Part shown: one piece after another, positions 1 through 7,691 of the stretch | Position numbering within the stretch: the stretch's first letter is position 1 | Layout of the letters: each line of letters starts with the position of its first letter | Source: Intestinimonas aquisgranensis | Lineage (GTDB): Bacteria > Bacillota > Clostridia > Oscillospirales > Oscillospiraceae | Length of the DNA: 18,271 nucleotides | Reading direction: 5' to 3' | Assembly (NCBI GenBank): GCA_020687605.1 | Contig: JAJEQY010000075.1 | Span: 1 to 18,271, forward strand | The notes under the pieces: model-generated | What the model saw: only the letters and a program-made list of their open reading frames with translations | What the model was told of the DNA's origin: nothing | The model's database searches: none | Translations under genes and position numbers: made by a program

Positions 1-6
1 AAAAAC

Positions 7-41
7 CGGCGCCCCCTTCTCAGGAAGGGGACGCCGTTTTT
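7..41 (-). terminator. Intrinsic terminator of the DUF4914 gene
   Basis: A GC-rich hairpin has arms at 7-16 and 27-36 (CGGCG followed by a C-run, pairing with a G-run followed by CGCCG) and a short loop containing TTCTCAGGAA that can extend the stem. A-runs at 1-5 and T-runs at 37-41 flank it, so it has the form of a bidirectional terminator. It lies just past the stop codon at 50 of the minus-strand gene. Confidence 0.85.
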
Positions 42-49
42 CTGCTTTC

Positions 50-1924
50 TTATTCCAGACCCAGGGGGATGATGGCGCAGTAGTCCTCGATGCTGCCGTT
101 GTTCTGGAAGCACTTGAGGATCTCTTTTCCGATGGGGTGAAGCTCCGGCACATCGAAAGCGGCCAGCTCCTGAGCGAAGAAATCGTAGAGGATCTTGGCA
201 CCCTTGTCGTAGCCCTCGTCACCCAGGGTCTCCTGGCGCTCGGGGCGGAGGAACCGGGAGCTGATCTGCTGACCGTCCACCTTCATCTCCTTGAGGGCGT
301 AGCCCAAGAGGGGGCAGCGGGCGGGGACTAGACGGTCCATCTTCATGTTGACGCCGCCGCGGCGGGCCAGGTACTCACGGGAGATCCACTCAGCGGCAAA
401 GCCGATCTTATAGGCGCCGATGTGCTGGTTGGGGATGAGCACATACTTAGTGTTCTTACACCGCAAAATCTGCTCCAGCAGCAGGTTGGCCTGCTTCACC
501 CGAAGGCCGGTGGCAAAGGGCCAGTAGGAGCCCACGCCCTCGCTGGCCAGCTTGGCGCTGCCGTTGATGCTGGGGTTGTTGAAGCCCCGGGGGGCCACCA
601 GCCGCCACAGCCAGGCCAGGGCGGGGGGAATAATGCCCATGAGACCCAGGATGCCGTAGCTGGGATTCTCATTGGTGGCAGGTGGCATACGGACGCCGAA
701 GCTGCGCACGTCCACCTCCACCGGCTTGTCGGCGATGTGGGGGATCAGACGGCGGGGGATGATGACACGGGGGTTGGGGCAGGGCTTGCCGTCGGAGTCC
801 AGGGTGTGCTCCCACAGCAGGCAGGTGGAACGGGGCACACCGTCGATGTTGAAGAACATGAGGGGCTCCTTGGTGTGGATGGAGATGCGCTCGTACAGGG
901 GGTCTGCGCCGTACTCGGTGATGCCGTCCACCCGGATGAACCAGCCGTCCTCGCCGTCGGTGAGGGCCAGCTTGCCATTTCGGGGCTGGTAGCTGGGCTG
1001 ACACATGGCCATATCGTCAGTGACAGGCTGGATGGTACAGGTATCGCTCATGCTGATATAGGTCTTTTCATTGGTCTCGATGTTGACGCCCAGCAGCACA
1101 CGGCCGTCAGCCACACGGGGCACATCCTGGAGCAGCTCACTCTTGCCGCCGCCGGATGCACCCTCATGCATCATGACCATCTCATTTTCATAGGGGGTGA
1201 TGACCCGGGCAGCCGAAGCGTGGGCGGTGATCCAGCCTTCCCGCTCACCGATGTCCAGAAGCACACTGTAAATGCCCTTCTTGGCGGAGGGACCGGGGTA
1301 GAGGTTGTAGGAAAAGACCTCGTGGAGGTCGCTGTGGCGGCTGTGGACCACCACCTGCTTGCCGTTGAAGTGGGTGTGGCGGAAGGGGGGCGCAACATAG
1401 ACGATGGAGCGGGGCTTGAAGTGCTCCACCTTGCGGGCGTTCACAAAGGCCTGGAGCTCTGCCAGAGCAAAGGCAAAGAAGGCGGCGTTCCGGGGACAGA
1501 CCAGGATGGAGTCATAGCCGTACTGGTAACCGCCGGCCTTGAAGGGCACGATGATAAGCTCCTGCCGGGCCAGCCACCGGTAGGTCTCCTCCCGGAGCTG
1601 GTCGAAGTCGTAGCCGTACACATCCTCGAACCGGGGCTTGTCGGTGGGCTGGTCGTCGGCGATGCGCATGCAGTCGGGGTCCCGGCGGCGCATGTAGTCC
1701 TCCACGTAGTTGACCACGGCACCGTTTTTGCAGCGGACCACTGTGGCCTCTTTCACAGGCTTCCCGTTCACATCGTAGAGGACCTCGATCTTGTCCGTGT
1801 GCTCATTGCCAAAGATGAGCTCGTAGAGGGTCTCCTTGCTGTCAGGCACGATCACACTGGGGCTATTGTTGATGATTTCGGTCAGTTCAGGCGTAAATGT
1901 GAATTTTTCCAGCAGTACATTCAT
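50..1924 (-). CDS. DUF4914 family P-loop protein
   Basis: This 624-residue cytoplasmic protein matches, from memory of the family, DUF4914, which is common in anaerobic Firmicutes and has no assigned reaction. The clearest motif is a Walker-A/kinase-1a loop, GASGGGKS, at residues 255-262. A VTDD acidic motif follows at 301-304. This arrangement resembles the ATP-binding core of PEP-carboxykinase-like and HPr-kinase-like proteins, so nucleotide binding is a reasonable inference; substrate and reaction are unknown. There is no signal peptide. A hydrophobic stretch near 425-445 is probably a buried helix rather than a membrane span. The start is supported by a GAGG about 10 nt upstream (1935-1938). 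The gene is monocistronic, with its own promoter at 1992-2020 and terminator at 7-41. The length appears full for the family and nothing is disrupted. Confidence 0.85.
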   Translation of the reverse strand: MNVLLEKFTFTPELTEIINNSPSVIVPDSKETLYELIFGNEHTDKIEVLYDVNGKPVKEATVVRCKNGAVVNYVEDYMRRRDPDCMRIADDQPTDKPRFEDVYGYDFDQLREETYRWLARQELIIVPFKAGGYQYGYDSILVCPRNAAFFAFALAELQAFVNARKVEHFKPRSIVYVAPPFRHTHFNGKQVVVHSRHSDLHEVFSYNLYPGPSAKKGIYSVLLDIGEREGWITAHASAARVITPYENEMVMMHEGASGGGKSELLQDVPRVADGRVLLGVNIETNEKTYISMSDTCTIQPVTDDMAMCQPSYQPRNGKLALTDGEDGWFIRVDGITEYGADPLYERISIHTKEPLMFFNIDGVPRSTCLLWEHTLDSDGKPCPNPRVIIPRRLIPHIADKPVEVDVRSFGVRMPPATNENPSYGILGLMGIIPPALAWLWRLVAPRGFNNPSINGSAKLASEGVGSYWPFATGLRVKQANLLLEQILRCKNTKYVLIPNQHIGAYKIGFAAEWISREYLARRGGVNMKMDRLVPARCPLLGYALKEMKVDGQQISSRFLRPERQETLGDEGYDKGAKILYDFFAQELAAFDVPELHPIGKEILKCFQNNGSIEDYCAIIPLGLE

Positions 1925-1991
1925 GGGAACGGTGCCTCACTTTCTTTTCGTCCCGGGCTTTCTATCGAAACGGAGAATACTTCTATGTGTA

Positions 1992-2020
1992 ACTTTACAG
2001 GAGAATCCCGCATTTGTCAA
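1992..2020 (-). promoter_or_regulatory. SigA-type promoter of the DUF4914 gene
   Basis: Read on the minus strand, TTGACA (2015-2020) is followed by a 17-bp spacer and TAAAGT (1992-1997). The expected transcription start near 1985 leaves a leader of about 60 nt before the ATG at 1924. A 15-bp near-palindrome at 2023-2037 abuts the -35 element. Confidence 0.7.
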
Positions 2021-2156
2021 GGGGAGGACGGTCTTCCGGCCCGCCCCTGCTCACTGCGGTCCGGCCGTGCTCTTTTTGCAACTTGTCCGTGCTCAGGCTT
2101 CATATACGTGCTCAAACCTCAGCATACCCCCGCATGGTGAGCCATCCTCCTGAACC

Positions 2157-2190
2157 AAAAAGCCGTAAGCCCGGCGGGCTTACGGCTTTT
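2157..2190 (-). terminator. Intrinsic terminator of ridA
   Basis: A perfect 11-bp stem (GCCGTAAGCCC at 2162-2172 with its complement at 2176-2186) has a GGC loop. It is flanked by AAAAA at 2157-2161 and TTTT at 2187-2190. It follows the minus-strand stop at 2207. The upstream spacer at 2021-2156 holds no gene that I can support. Confidence 0.9.
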
Positions 2191-2206
2191 GGGTTCCGGC
2201 GGAATC

Positions 2207-2581
2207 TCACTTTACGGCAATGGCCTCGATCTCCAGCTTGGCGCTCTTAGGCAGGGCGGCCACGGCGAAGCAGCTGCGGGCAGGGCAGGGCTGGGGGAAG
2301 GCGGCGGCATAGACCTCGTTCACCGCGGCAAAGTCGGCAATGTCAGCCAGGAAGATGGTAGTCTTGACCACCTTTTCCATGGAGCTGCCGGCAGCCTCCA
2401 GCACGGCCTTCACGTTGGCCAGGGACTGCTTGGCCTGGGCGGCCACGTCCTCGGGCATGACACCGGTAGCGGGGTCAATGGGCAGCTGGCCGGACACGAA
2501 GACCAGGCTCTCGGTGGAGATGCCCTGGGAATAGGGGCCGATGGCGGCGGGTGCCTGATCCGTTACGATAGGAGTTTTCAT
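2207..2581 (-). CDS. ridA: RidA family reactive imine/enamine deaminase
   Basis: This 124-residue protein has the usual length of the RidA (YjgF/YER057c/UK114) family. The family forms cytoplasmic trimers that hydrolyse reactive 2-aminoacrylate and related imines to ketoacids and ammonia, protecting PLP enzymes. Conserved features seen are IGPYSQ with Tyr17, VSGQLP at 29-34, Asn88, and PARSCFAVAALP at 100-111. Arg102 there corresponds to the carboxylate-binding Arg105 of E. coli RidA, and Glu117 to its catalytic-site Glu120. All the residues expected for deaminase activity are therefore present. GGAGG lies 9 nt upstream of the ATG. The gene is transcribed from a consensus promoter (2616-2644), divergently from a YheO-type regulator, which probably controls it. 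Housekeeping RidA is the likeliest reading; a pathway-specific Rid paralogue is possible. Confidence 0.95.
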   Translation of the reverse strand: MKTPIVTDQAPAAIGPYSQGISTESLVFVSGQLPIDPATGVMPEDVAAQAKQSLANVKAVLEAAGSSMEKVVKTTIFLADIADFAAVNEVYAAAFPQPCPARSCFAVAALPKSAKLEIEAIAVK

Positions 2582-2615
2582 AGTAGATCGCCTCCGATAA
2601 ATTTTTGTTACATTA

Positions 2616-2644
2616 ATTATAATTTATTATTTCTTGTTTGTCAA
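2616..2644 (-). promoter_or_regulatory. Consensus SigA promoter of ridA
   Basis: Read on the minus strand this is a perfect TTGACA (2639-2644), a 17-bp spacer and a perfect TATAAT (2616-2621). The spacer is A/T-rich. A promoter of this quality suggests high basal expression unless repressed. Its -35 lies only 13 bp from the -35 of the divergent regulator promoter, so one bound regulator could affect both. Confidence 0.9.
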
Positions 2645-2657
2645 CCCGCTTTTCATA

Positions 2658-2686
2658 TTGTGCTTTTGCTTGTTCCGGTATAAAAT
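2658..2686 (+). promoter_or_regulatory. Probable promoter of the YheO-type regulator gene
   Basis: TTGTGC (2658-2663), a 17-bp spacer and TAAAAT (2681-2686) form a plausible SigA promoter back-to-back with the ridA promoter. It is weaker than the ridA promoter, as expected for a regulator gene. An overlapping TATAAA at 2679 would give a less favourable 15-bp spacer. Confidence 0.6.
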
Positions 2687-2741
2687 AAGGTCCACGAAGC
2701 AAATTGCGGTCTTTGACTGCCGGAAAGGGTGACCGAAACCC

Positions 2742-3398
2742 ATGAGCAACCAAAGCAGGCTGGAGCGTTACCTCCCCATTGCGGCCTTTTTAAGCGCCGT
2801 ATGCGGCGACCACTACGAGGTCATCCTCCACGACGTCTCCGATCCGGAGACGTCGGTTGTGGCCATCTTCAACGGCCACCTCAGCGGCCGCAAGGTGGGA
2901 GATCCCATGACGGAGCTGGCCCGCCGCCTGGTGAGGGACGAGGTCTATCGGGACCGGGACTTCGTGTCCAATTACGAAGGGCGTACCCGCAGTGGCAAAC
3001 GCTTCGTTTCCTCCACCTACTTTATCAAGGAAGATGGCGAGCTGCTGGGGCTCATCTGCGTCAATCACGACGTCTCCGACCTCACCGCAATGGCAAGCCA
3101 CCTTCAAAGTCTTCTCGCCGCCTTCTCCGTCCCCGGCCAGGTACCCCCTCAGGCCCCCTATACCGAAGAGCTGGATGATTCCATCCCAGAGCTCTCCACC
3201 ACCCTCATCCATAATACAGTGCTCCGCCAGGGCGTTCCCGCCGGACGCATGACGACCCAGGAAAAGGAGTCCCTTATTGAAGCCCTGGAGCGGCAGGGGG
3301 TTTTCTCCACCAAGGGATCGGTGGGGCAGGTTGCCCGGGAGCTGGACATCTCCGAACCCACCGTCTACCGCTACCTCCGCCGCATTCGAAATCGCTGA
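2742..3398 (+). CDS. YheO/DauR-type PAS-HTH transcriptional regulator
   Basis: This 218-residue protein has the two-part layout of YheO/DauR regulators. An N-terminal PAS-like sensor (YheO domain, about residues 5-115) contains the family-typical HYEVILHDVSD (24-34) and an LLGLICVNHDVSDL stretch (101-114). A C-terminal helix-turn-helix (about 170-215) contains GSVGQVARELDISEPTVYRY (192-211). DauR of Pseudomonas represses D-arginine catabolism genes; the ligand here is unknown. The ATG follows an AAAGGGTGA ribosome binding site with 9-nt spacing. The gene diverges from ridA across 160 bp, so the simplest inference is that it regulates ridA and itself in response to an amino acid or a RidA-related metabolite. 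Family assignment is firm; the regulatory target is inferred from position. Confidence 0.9.
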   Translation: MSNQSRLERYLPIAAFLSAVCGDHYEVILHDVSDPETSVVAIFNGHLSGRKVGDPMTELARRLVRDEVYRDRDFVSNYEGRTRSGKRFVSSTYFIKEDGELLGLICVNHDVSDLTAMASHLQSLLAAFSVPGQVPPQAPYTEELDDSIPELSTTLIHNTVLRQGVPAGRMTTQEKESLIEALERQGVFSTKGSVGQVARELDISEPTVYRYLRRIRNR

Positions 3399-3412
3399 CA
3401 GAATACCAAAAA

Positions 3413-3452
3413 CCGCCGCTTTGCCGCCCGGTCATGGACGGTAAAGCGGCGG
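3413..3452 (+). terminator. Bidirectional terminator between the regulator and kinase genes
   Basis: A 14-bp stem pairs CCGCCGCTTTGCCG (3413-3426) with CGGTAAAGCGGCGG (3439-3452), with one G-U type pair. AAAAA precedes it (3408-3412), and CTTT followed by a later T-run follows it. It serves the convergent plus-strand regulator gene (stop at 3398) and the minus-strand kinase gene (stop at 3470). Confidence 0.88.
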
Positions 3453-3469
3453 CTTTCCATTTTTGTCGG

Positions 3470-5995
3470 TCAGTCTTTACCTACTTTTCCAATGAGACGA
3501 CCCAGAGTACAACACAGCGCGGCAAAGTCAATGGGTTTGGAGATATGGGCATCCATTCCCGCCGCTGTGGTAGCCGCCACATCTTCGGCGAAGGCATTGG
3601 CCGTCACGGCGATGATGGGAACCGTGGCGGCATCCGACCGCGAGAGGGCACGGATCTGCCGGGCGGCGGTGCAGCCGTCCAGTTTGGGCATCTGCATATC
3701 CATCAGGATGGCATCAAAGGTATAGGGCAGAGACGTGGCAAAACACTCCACCGCCTCCTGCCCGTCCCACGCCTGGGTGACCTTCATACCGTTCATGGTA
3801 AGGAGCTCCGTGGCGATCTCCATATTCACTGCGTTATCCTCCGCCAGAAGAATGTGCTTTCCCTCCAGAGAGATGGGATTGTCCAGCGTGCCGCCGCAGG
3901 GGTGCTCCTCCTGCTCGGCTGACTGGAAGGGTAGCTCCACGGTAAATGTGGTCCCCTTCCCCAGCTGGCTCTCCACCTGAATCTGACCGCTCATCTGGGT
4001 GACCAGATTCTTGACGATGGGCATCCCCAGACCCGTGCCCATCACCTGACCGGCACTGAACCGAGTCTCTCTGGCATAGGGTTCAAAGATCTTGGGCAGG
4101 AACTCCTTGGACATACCCAGCCCGGTGTCCCGTACCACGATCTGATACTTGATCTGCTCCTGGAAGGAGAGTTGTTTCACCTCCACCGCTACGGTATCAC
4201 CCTTTTGGGTAAACTTGAACGCGTTGGAGAGCAGGTTATTCATAATCTGGCTAATCCGGAATGGATCTCCCAACACCATGGCGCTGCGGATCTCAAAGCC
4301 GGTAACGAAGTGTTTTCCCTCCTCCTCCGCCTGGACACGGAAGGGTGCAGCGCAGGACTCAATGCACACCTGGAGATCGAACTGGCGGTCATCCAGGACC
4401 ACCTTGCCCTGCTCCAGACGGGACATGTCCAGAATATCATTGATGAGTCCCAGAAGCTGCCGTCCGGAGTCCGTGATCTTCTCCAGGTAGTCCTGGACCC
4501 GCTCCGGCTCCCGCACATGCTTCTTCGCCACATCGGTGAGCCCAATGATGGCGTTGAGCGGAGTGCGCATGTCGTGGGACATATTGCTGAAAAAGGCCTG
4601 TTTGGTCTTTTCACTCTTTCTGGAGGATTCCAGCGCATTCTCCAGCAGCTTACGCTCTTCCAGCTGGCGGCGCTTCTCCTGGTCCACTTCCCGGAAGGAC
4701 AGCACCGCCTCGCCCTCCTCCAGGGTTTTGTCAAAGAGAATGCACATGTTCACCCAGCGGTACTCCGTCCCAAAGCGGCGGCGGAAATCGCCTCCAAACT
4801 CCCGGACCCCCTGCTCCACCAGTTTTTGGACGTTGGCCAGAGAAAAACCCTCCATGTACTCCTGATAGGCGGCCTCCTCCATGACCTCTCCAGCCATACG
4901 GATGAGATCCTGATACCGCCCATGGACAGGCAGGCTCTGCTCAGCTTCCTCCGAGCCCTTGATGATCTCATAGGTGTCCCGCAGCACGTCCACACGATAG
5001 AGCGCGTAGTAAGAGTTGCCCAAGACGGTCACCGTCTCGTTGGTCCGCTCCATCCTGATACCGAGCCTGACCTCCCGCCAGGTGAGAAAACCTACACTGA
5101 GCAGACTGAAAAGATATACGAGCACAAATACCGCTTTCGCCTGCTGCAGATCCGCGAGGATCGTGTCATACGGTATCGTAATGATCGAGAGCCAGCCGTT
5201 GGGCATGTTGCTGTAATAGACGCTTCTCAGTTCTCCCGTCAGGTCAACAACATGGGTATCATATGCCTCCAGCTCCCCACTCCATATCTGCTTCTGCAGG
5301 TCTTTGACATAGGACTCCAGCCTCTCCTGCTCATAGGACACGGCGGTCTGAAAGTAGACCAGGTTGCCCTCTGTATCGCAAAGATAAAAGGAGGCATTCT
5401 CCGGCAGGTCCAGCATGCTGGAGCGGAATTGAAAGTCCTCCAGGAAAATATCAAAGGCCAGTACCGCATCCGAGTTCCGGCACTTCTGCGCCACTGTGAT
5501 GACCGGCGTACCGTATACTGTGTCGGTATAGACATTGGTGAAGATCACAGCGCCTCCGGCCATCATGGCCCCTTGGTACCAGACGGCGTTCTCCACGTCG
5601 TAGTGCTCCATACCCTCCCACGGGTTGGCCGCCAGGATCTCACCGTTCAGAACTGCATAGGGGTCCACGCCTCTCTCTCCCAGCACATCCTGAAGGCGCT
5701 GAAAATACATCGATATCCACGACTGCATCTCCTCCTGGTCCGCGTTCTCCTGAAGTCGCCAGTCGATGGCCTCCGTGCCGAAGGCAATGAGCGTCTCATA
5801 GACAGTCAGGTTGTTCCGTTCTTCCGCCGCATAGGTTTTTGCCAGAGAGGTCCCCAGTTCTTTTGCATTTTTCAACAGATCTACACGTAGGATGTGGTAG
5901 CATACCATACCGATGACCATAAATGCCAGCAGAACCAGGAAATTGGTCCGCACATTCCGGAAGATCCGTTTCCGCCTTCGTCTGGCGGCCTTCAT
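3470..5995 (-). CDS. Cache-type hybrid sensor histidine kinase
   Basis: This 841-residue hybrid kinase has two membrane helices (about 17-36 and 287-306) bracketing a ~250-residue extracytoplasmic region of dCache-like size. A cytoplasmic PAS-like stretch (about 325-435) and a short coiled linker follow. HisKA carries phospho-acceptor His474 in NMSHDMRTPLNAI. The ATPase domain has N-box NNLLSNAFKF (586-595), G1 DTGLGM (623-628) and G2 GTGLGM (653-658). The C-terminal receiver (about 713-835) has acidic pair Glu719-Asp720, phospho-acceptor Asp766, Thr798 and Lys820. All catalytic residues are present, so it should autophosphorylate and pass phosphate to its own receiver. Its ATG overlaps the Hpt stop codon by 4 nt (ATGA), showing tight translational coupling; GGGAGA lies 7 nt upstream. 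It is last in the relay operon. The sensed ligand cannot be read from sequence. Confidence 0.93.
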   Translation of the reverse strand: MKAARRRRKRIFRNVRTNFLVLLAFMVIGMVCYHILRVDLLKNAKELGTSLAKTYAAEERNNLTVYETLIAFGTEAIDWRLQENADQEEMQSWISMYFQRLQDVLGERGVDPYAVLNGEILAANPWEGMEHYDVENAVWYQGAMMAGGAVIFTNVYTDTVYGTPVITVAQKCRNSDAVLAFDIFLEDFQFRSSMLDLPENASFYLCDTEGNLVYFQTAVSYEQERLESYVKDLQKQIWSGELEAYDTHVVDLTGELRSVYYSNMPNGWLSIITIPYDTILADLQQAKAVFVLVYLFSLLSVGFLTWREVRLGIRMERTNETVTVLGNSYYALYRVDVLRDTYEIIKGSEEAEQSLPVHGRYQDLIRMAGEVMEEAAYQEYMEGFSLANVQKLVEQGVREFGGDFRRRFGTEYRWVNMCILFDKTLEEGEAVLSFREVDQEKRRQLEERKLLENALESSRKSEKTKQAFFSNMSHDMRTPLNAIIGLTDVAKKHVREPERVQDYLEKITDSGRQLLGLINDILDMSRLEQGKVVLDDRQFDLQVCIESCAAPFRVQAEEEGKHFVTGFEIRSAMVLGDPFRISQIMNNLLSNAFKFTQKGDTVAVEVKQLSFQEQIKYQIVVRDTGLGMSKEFLPKIFEPYARETRFSAGQVMGTGLGMPIVKNLVTQMSGQIQVESQLGKGTTFTVELPFQSAEQEEHPCGGTLDNPISLEGKHILLAEDNAVNMEIATELLTMNGMKVTQAWDGQEAVECFATSLPYTFDAILMDMQMPKLDGCTAARQIRALSRSDAATVPIIAVTANAFAEDVAATTAAGMDAHISKPIDFAALCCTLGRLIGKVGKD

Positions 5996-6351
5996 CCAAA
6001 GTTCTCCCGTATCGCCTGGTTCACCCGCTCATAAGACTGGATGATGGCTGGCATCAGGCCGACGGCCCCGGCTTCATCTCCCTCCCGGAGCATCTGCACC
6101 TGCCGGGTGAAGAGATCAAACAGTTCCGTCATGGAGAGGTTCCCGCACACGCCCTTCAGGCTGTGGGAAGCTGCGACGGCCCCCTCCCGGTCGCCGGTAT
6201 CCAGTGCCGTCCGGAGCGCCACATAGTTGCCGTCTTCCAGGAATTTTTTCAAGAATTTCTCCAGCAGCGCTTCACTGCCCATGAAACGCTCCAATGCACC
6301 GTCCACGTCAATTCCAGCCGCCTTCAGGCGGGTACGCTTTCCCTCGTCCAT
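5992..6351 (-). CDS. Free-standing Hpt phosphotransfer protein
   Basis: This 119-residue helical protein is little more than one histidine phosphotransfer (Hpt) domain. The signature AASHSLKGVCGNLS (60-73) contains the phospho-accepting His63 and the downstream Lys-Gly pattern of the family. It has no transmembrane or output segment, so it should act as a soluble phosphate carrier. Position makes the likely route kinase receiver Asp766, then Hpt His63, then the REC-HD-GYP protein. It lies 5 nt downstream of the response regulator gene and overlaps the kinase gene by 4 nt. A GGGAGG ribosome binding site 10 nt before the ATG sits inside the end of the upstream gene. Function is firm by family; partners are inferred from the operon. 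Confidence 0.92.
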   Translation of the reverse strand: MDEGKRTRLKAAGIDVDGALERFMGSEALLEKFLKKFLEDGNYVALRTALDTGDREGAVAASHSLKGVCGNLSMTELFDLFTRQVQMLREGDEAGAVGLMPAIIQSYERVNQAIRENFG

Positions 6352-6356
6352 GCCTT

Positions 6357-7457
6357 TTACGCCTCCCCATTGGTCCCGTAAAATTTCCAGATCTCCTGCT
6401 CCACGGCAAAAAATCGCTCCAACAGCGCCGGGTTAAAGACCCCGCACTGTCCCTCACGAATCATCTTCAGGGCTTCCCCCCGATCAAATGCATCCTTATA
6501 GACCCGTTTACTCACCAGAGCGTCATATACATCTGCCAAGGAGACGATTTGTGCCCAAAGGGAGATCTCATCACCCTTCAGGCCGTCGGGATAGCCACGG
6601 CCGTCCCAGCGCTCATGGTGATGGCGGGCGATGTCGCAGGCGTAGTGATAGGCACCGTGCTCCTTGAGCTGGGGAATATGCTCCAGCATCCGCTCCCCCT
6701 GAACAGTGTGGGTCTTCATAATCTCAAATTCCTCCGGCGTCAGCCGTCCCGGCTTGTTGAGAATGGCATCCGGAATGGCAATCTTCCCCACGTCGTGGGT
6801 AATGGCCGCCAGGGCGATGGAGTCTATCTCCTCCGATGTCAGCCCTTCTCCCAGCTCGGTCTGGGTGAGCATATACCGGGTGATATTGTGGATACGGCGA
6901 ACGTGCTCCCCCGACTCGCCGTTGCGGAACTCGATCGCGGCAGAAAGGGATTCGATCATGCCCCGGTTGAGCTCGATGATCTGTTCCGCCTGGCGCAGCA
7001 GCTCCGACTGCTGCCGCTCCACCACGCTGCCCAGACGCCTCCGGGCCTGGTAGAGCTCCACCACCGACTTCACCCGCCGGTCTACCACATAGGGGATGAC
7101 CGGTTTGCTGATGACGTCCATGACCCCCAGCTCATAGGCTTCCCGCATGGTGACATCACGTGCCTCTGCCGTGATGAGGAAAATGGGGATTTGGGCGGGG
7201 ATCCCCTCCTCGTTCAACCTCCGTAGTACCTGCAGGCCGTCCATCTCCGGCATCACCACGTCCAGGAGCACTGCGCATAGCTGCTCCTTATTACGGAGGA
7301 TCTTCTCCAGCCCTAACCGCCCGTTGTCGGCCTCCGCCACCTTGTACTGGGAGGAAAAAATGTTCTCCAAAATTGCACGGTTGATCTCATCGTCATCCAC
7401 GATCAGGATCGTGTCATAAGTGCTTTCCGCCGGTATATTGGTCCGTTCCTCTTTCAT
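6357..7457 (-). CDS. REC-HD-GYP response regulator, predicted c-di-GMP phosphodiesterase
   Basis: This 366-residue protein joins an N-terminal receiver domain to an HD-GYP output domain. The receiver has an acidic cluster DDDE (21-24), phospho-acceptor Asp66 in LLDVVMPEMDG, Thr96 and Lys118. The HD-GYP domain has GESGEH with Glu181 and His185 as likely metal ligands, HD at 221-222 in HDVGKIAIPDAIL, a His cluster RHHHERWDGRGYP ending at 290, and LADVYDAL. These are the hallmarks of enzymes that hydrolyse cyclic di-GMP, and no key residue is missing. I chose the second in-frame ATG (7455-7457) because GGAAAGGA abuts the first ATG (7466) but sits 9 nt from the second; the longer form adds three residues. 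It is first in the operon with the Hpt and hybrid kinase genes, downstream of the promoter at 7527-7555. Confidence 0.92.
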   Translation of the reverse strand: MKEERTNIPAESTYDTILIVDDDEINRAILENIFSSQYKVAEADNGRLGLEKILRNKEQLCAVLLDVVMPEMDGLQVLRRLNEEGIPAQIPIFLITAEARDVTMREAYELGVMDVISKPVIPYVVDRRVKSVVELYQARRRLGSVVERQQSELLRQAEQIIELNRGMIESLSAAIEFRNGESGEHVRRIHNITRYMLTQTELGEGLTSEEIDSIALAAITHDVGKIAIPDAILNKPGRLTPEEFEIMKTHTVQGERMLEHIPQLKEHGAYHYACDIARHHHERWDGRGYPDGLKGDEISLWAQIVSLADVYDALVSKRVYKDAFDRGEALKMIREGQCGVFNPALLERFFAVEQEIWKFYGTNGEA

Positions 7458-7526
7458 CCGTCTCATTCCTTTCCGGCGTCACGTGCTCTTATTTTGATGC
7501 CAATTTTAGTACCTATATTCTTCATC

Positions 7527-7555
7527 ATTATAATACCTTCTACTTCCAACCGCAA
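7527..7555 (-). promoter_or_regulatory. SigA-type promoter of the relay operon
   Basis: On the minus strand, TTGCGG (7550-7555), a 17-bp spacer and a perfect TATAAT (7527-7532) precede the response regulator gene. The predicted start near 7520 gives a leader of about 63 nt. The stretch 7556-7657 upstream of it holds no gene that I can support. Confidence 0.75.
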
Positions 7556-7650
7556 GCCTGAAAGCCAGTATTCCCAAGCCATTCCGCTCCATCAGCCTGC
7601 CAGGGAAAGCAAACAGTACCCACCCTGCACAGCAGTAGGGACTGTCCAAA

Positions 7651-7685
7651 ACAAGAACGCCGCCCATGCCATAACATGGGCGGCG
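7651..7685 (-). terminator. Intrinsic terminator of the GDPD gene
   Basis: A perfect 11-bp stem (CGCCGCCCATG at 7658-7668 with its complement at 7675-7685) has a six-base loop. On the minus strand it is followed by a T-rich tail (complement of 7646-7657). It begins 6 nt past the stop codon at 7692. Confidence 0.8.
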
Positions 7686-7691
7686 CTGTGA

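Noticed and set aside
2089..2114. Direct repeat CGTGCTCA at 2089-2096 and 2107-2114
   Set aside because: Two 8-bp copies 18 bp apart are few and far from any promoter core, so chance is a sufficient explanation.
422..2140. A 572-codon open frame on the plus strand opposite the DUF4914 gene
   Set aside because: Its product is low-complexity Gly/Val/His-rich with no family likeness and has no ribosome binding site. It arises from third-position GC bias of the gene on the other strand.
2619..2630. ATAAT-TT-ATTAT palindrome in the ridA promoter spacer
   Set aside because: In sequence this A/T-rich, such a short palindrome is expected by chance and was not called an operator.
4172..5890. A 572-codon open frame on the plus strand opposite the hybrid kinase gene
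   Set aside because: The kinase frame has all domain motifs. The antisense frame has none and is another GC-bias shadow.
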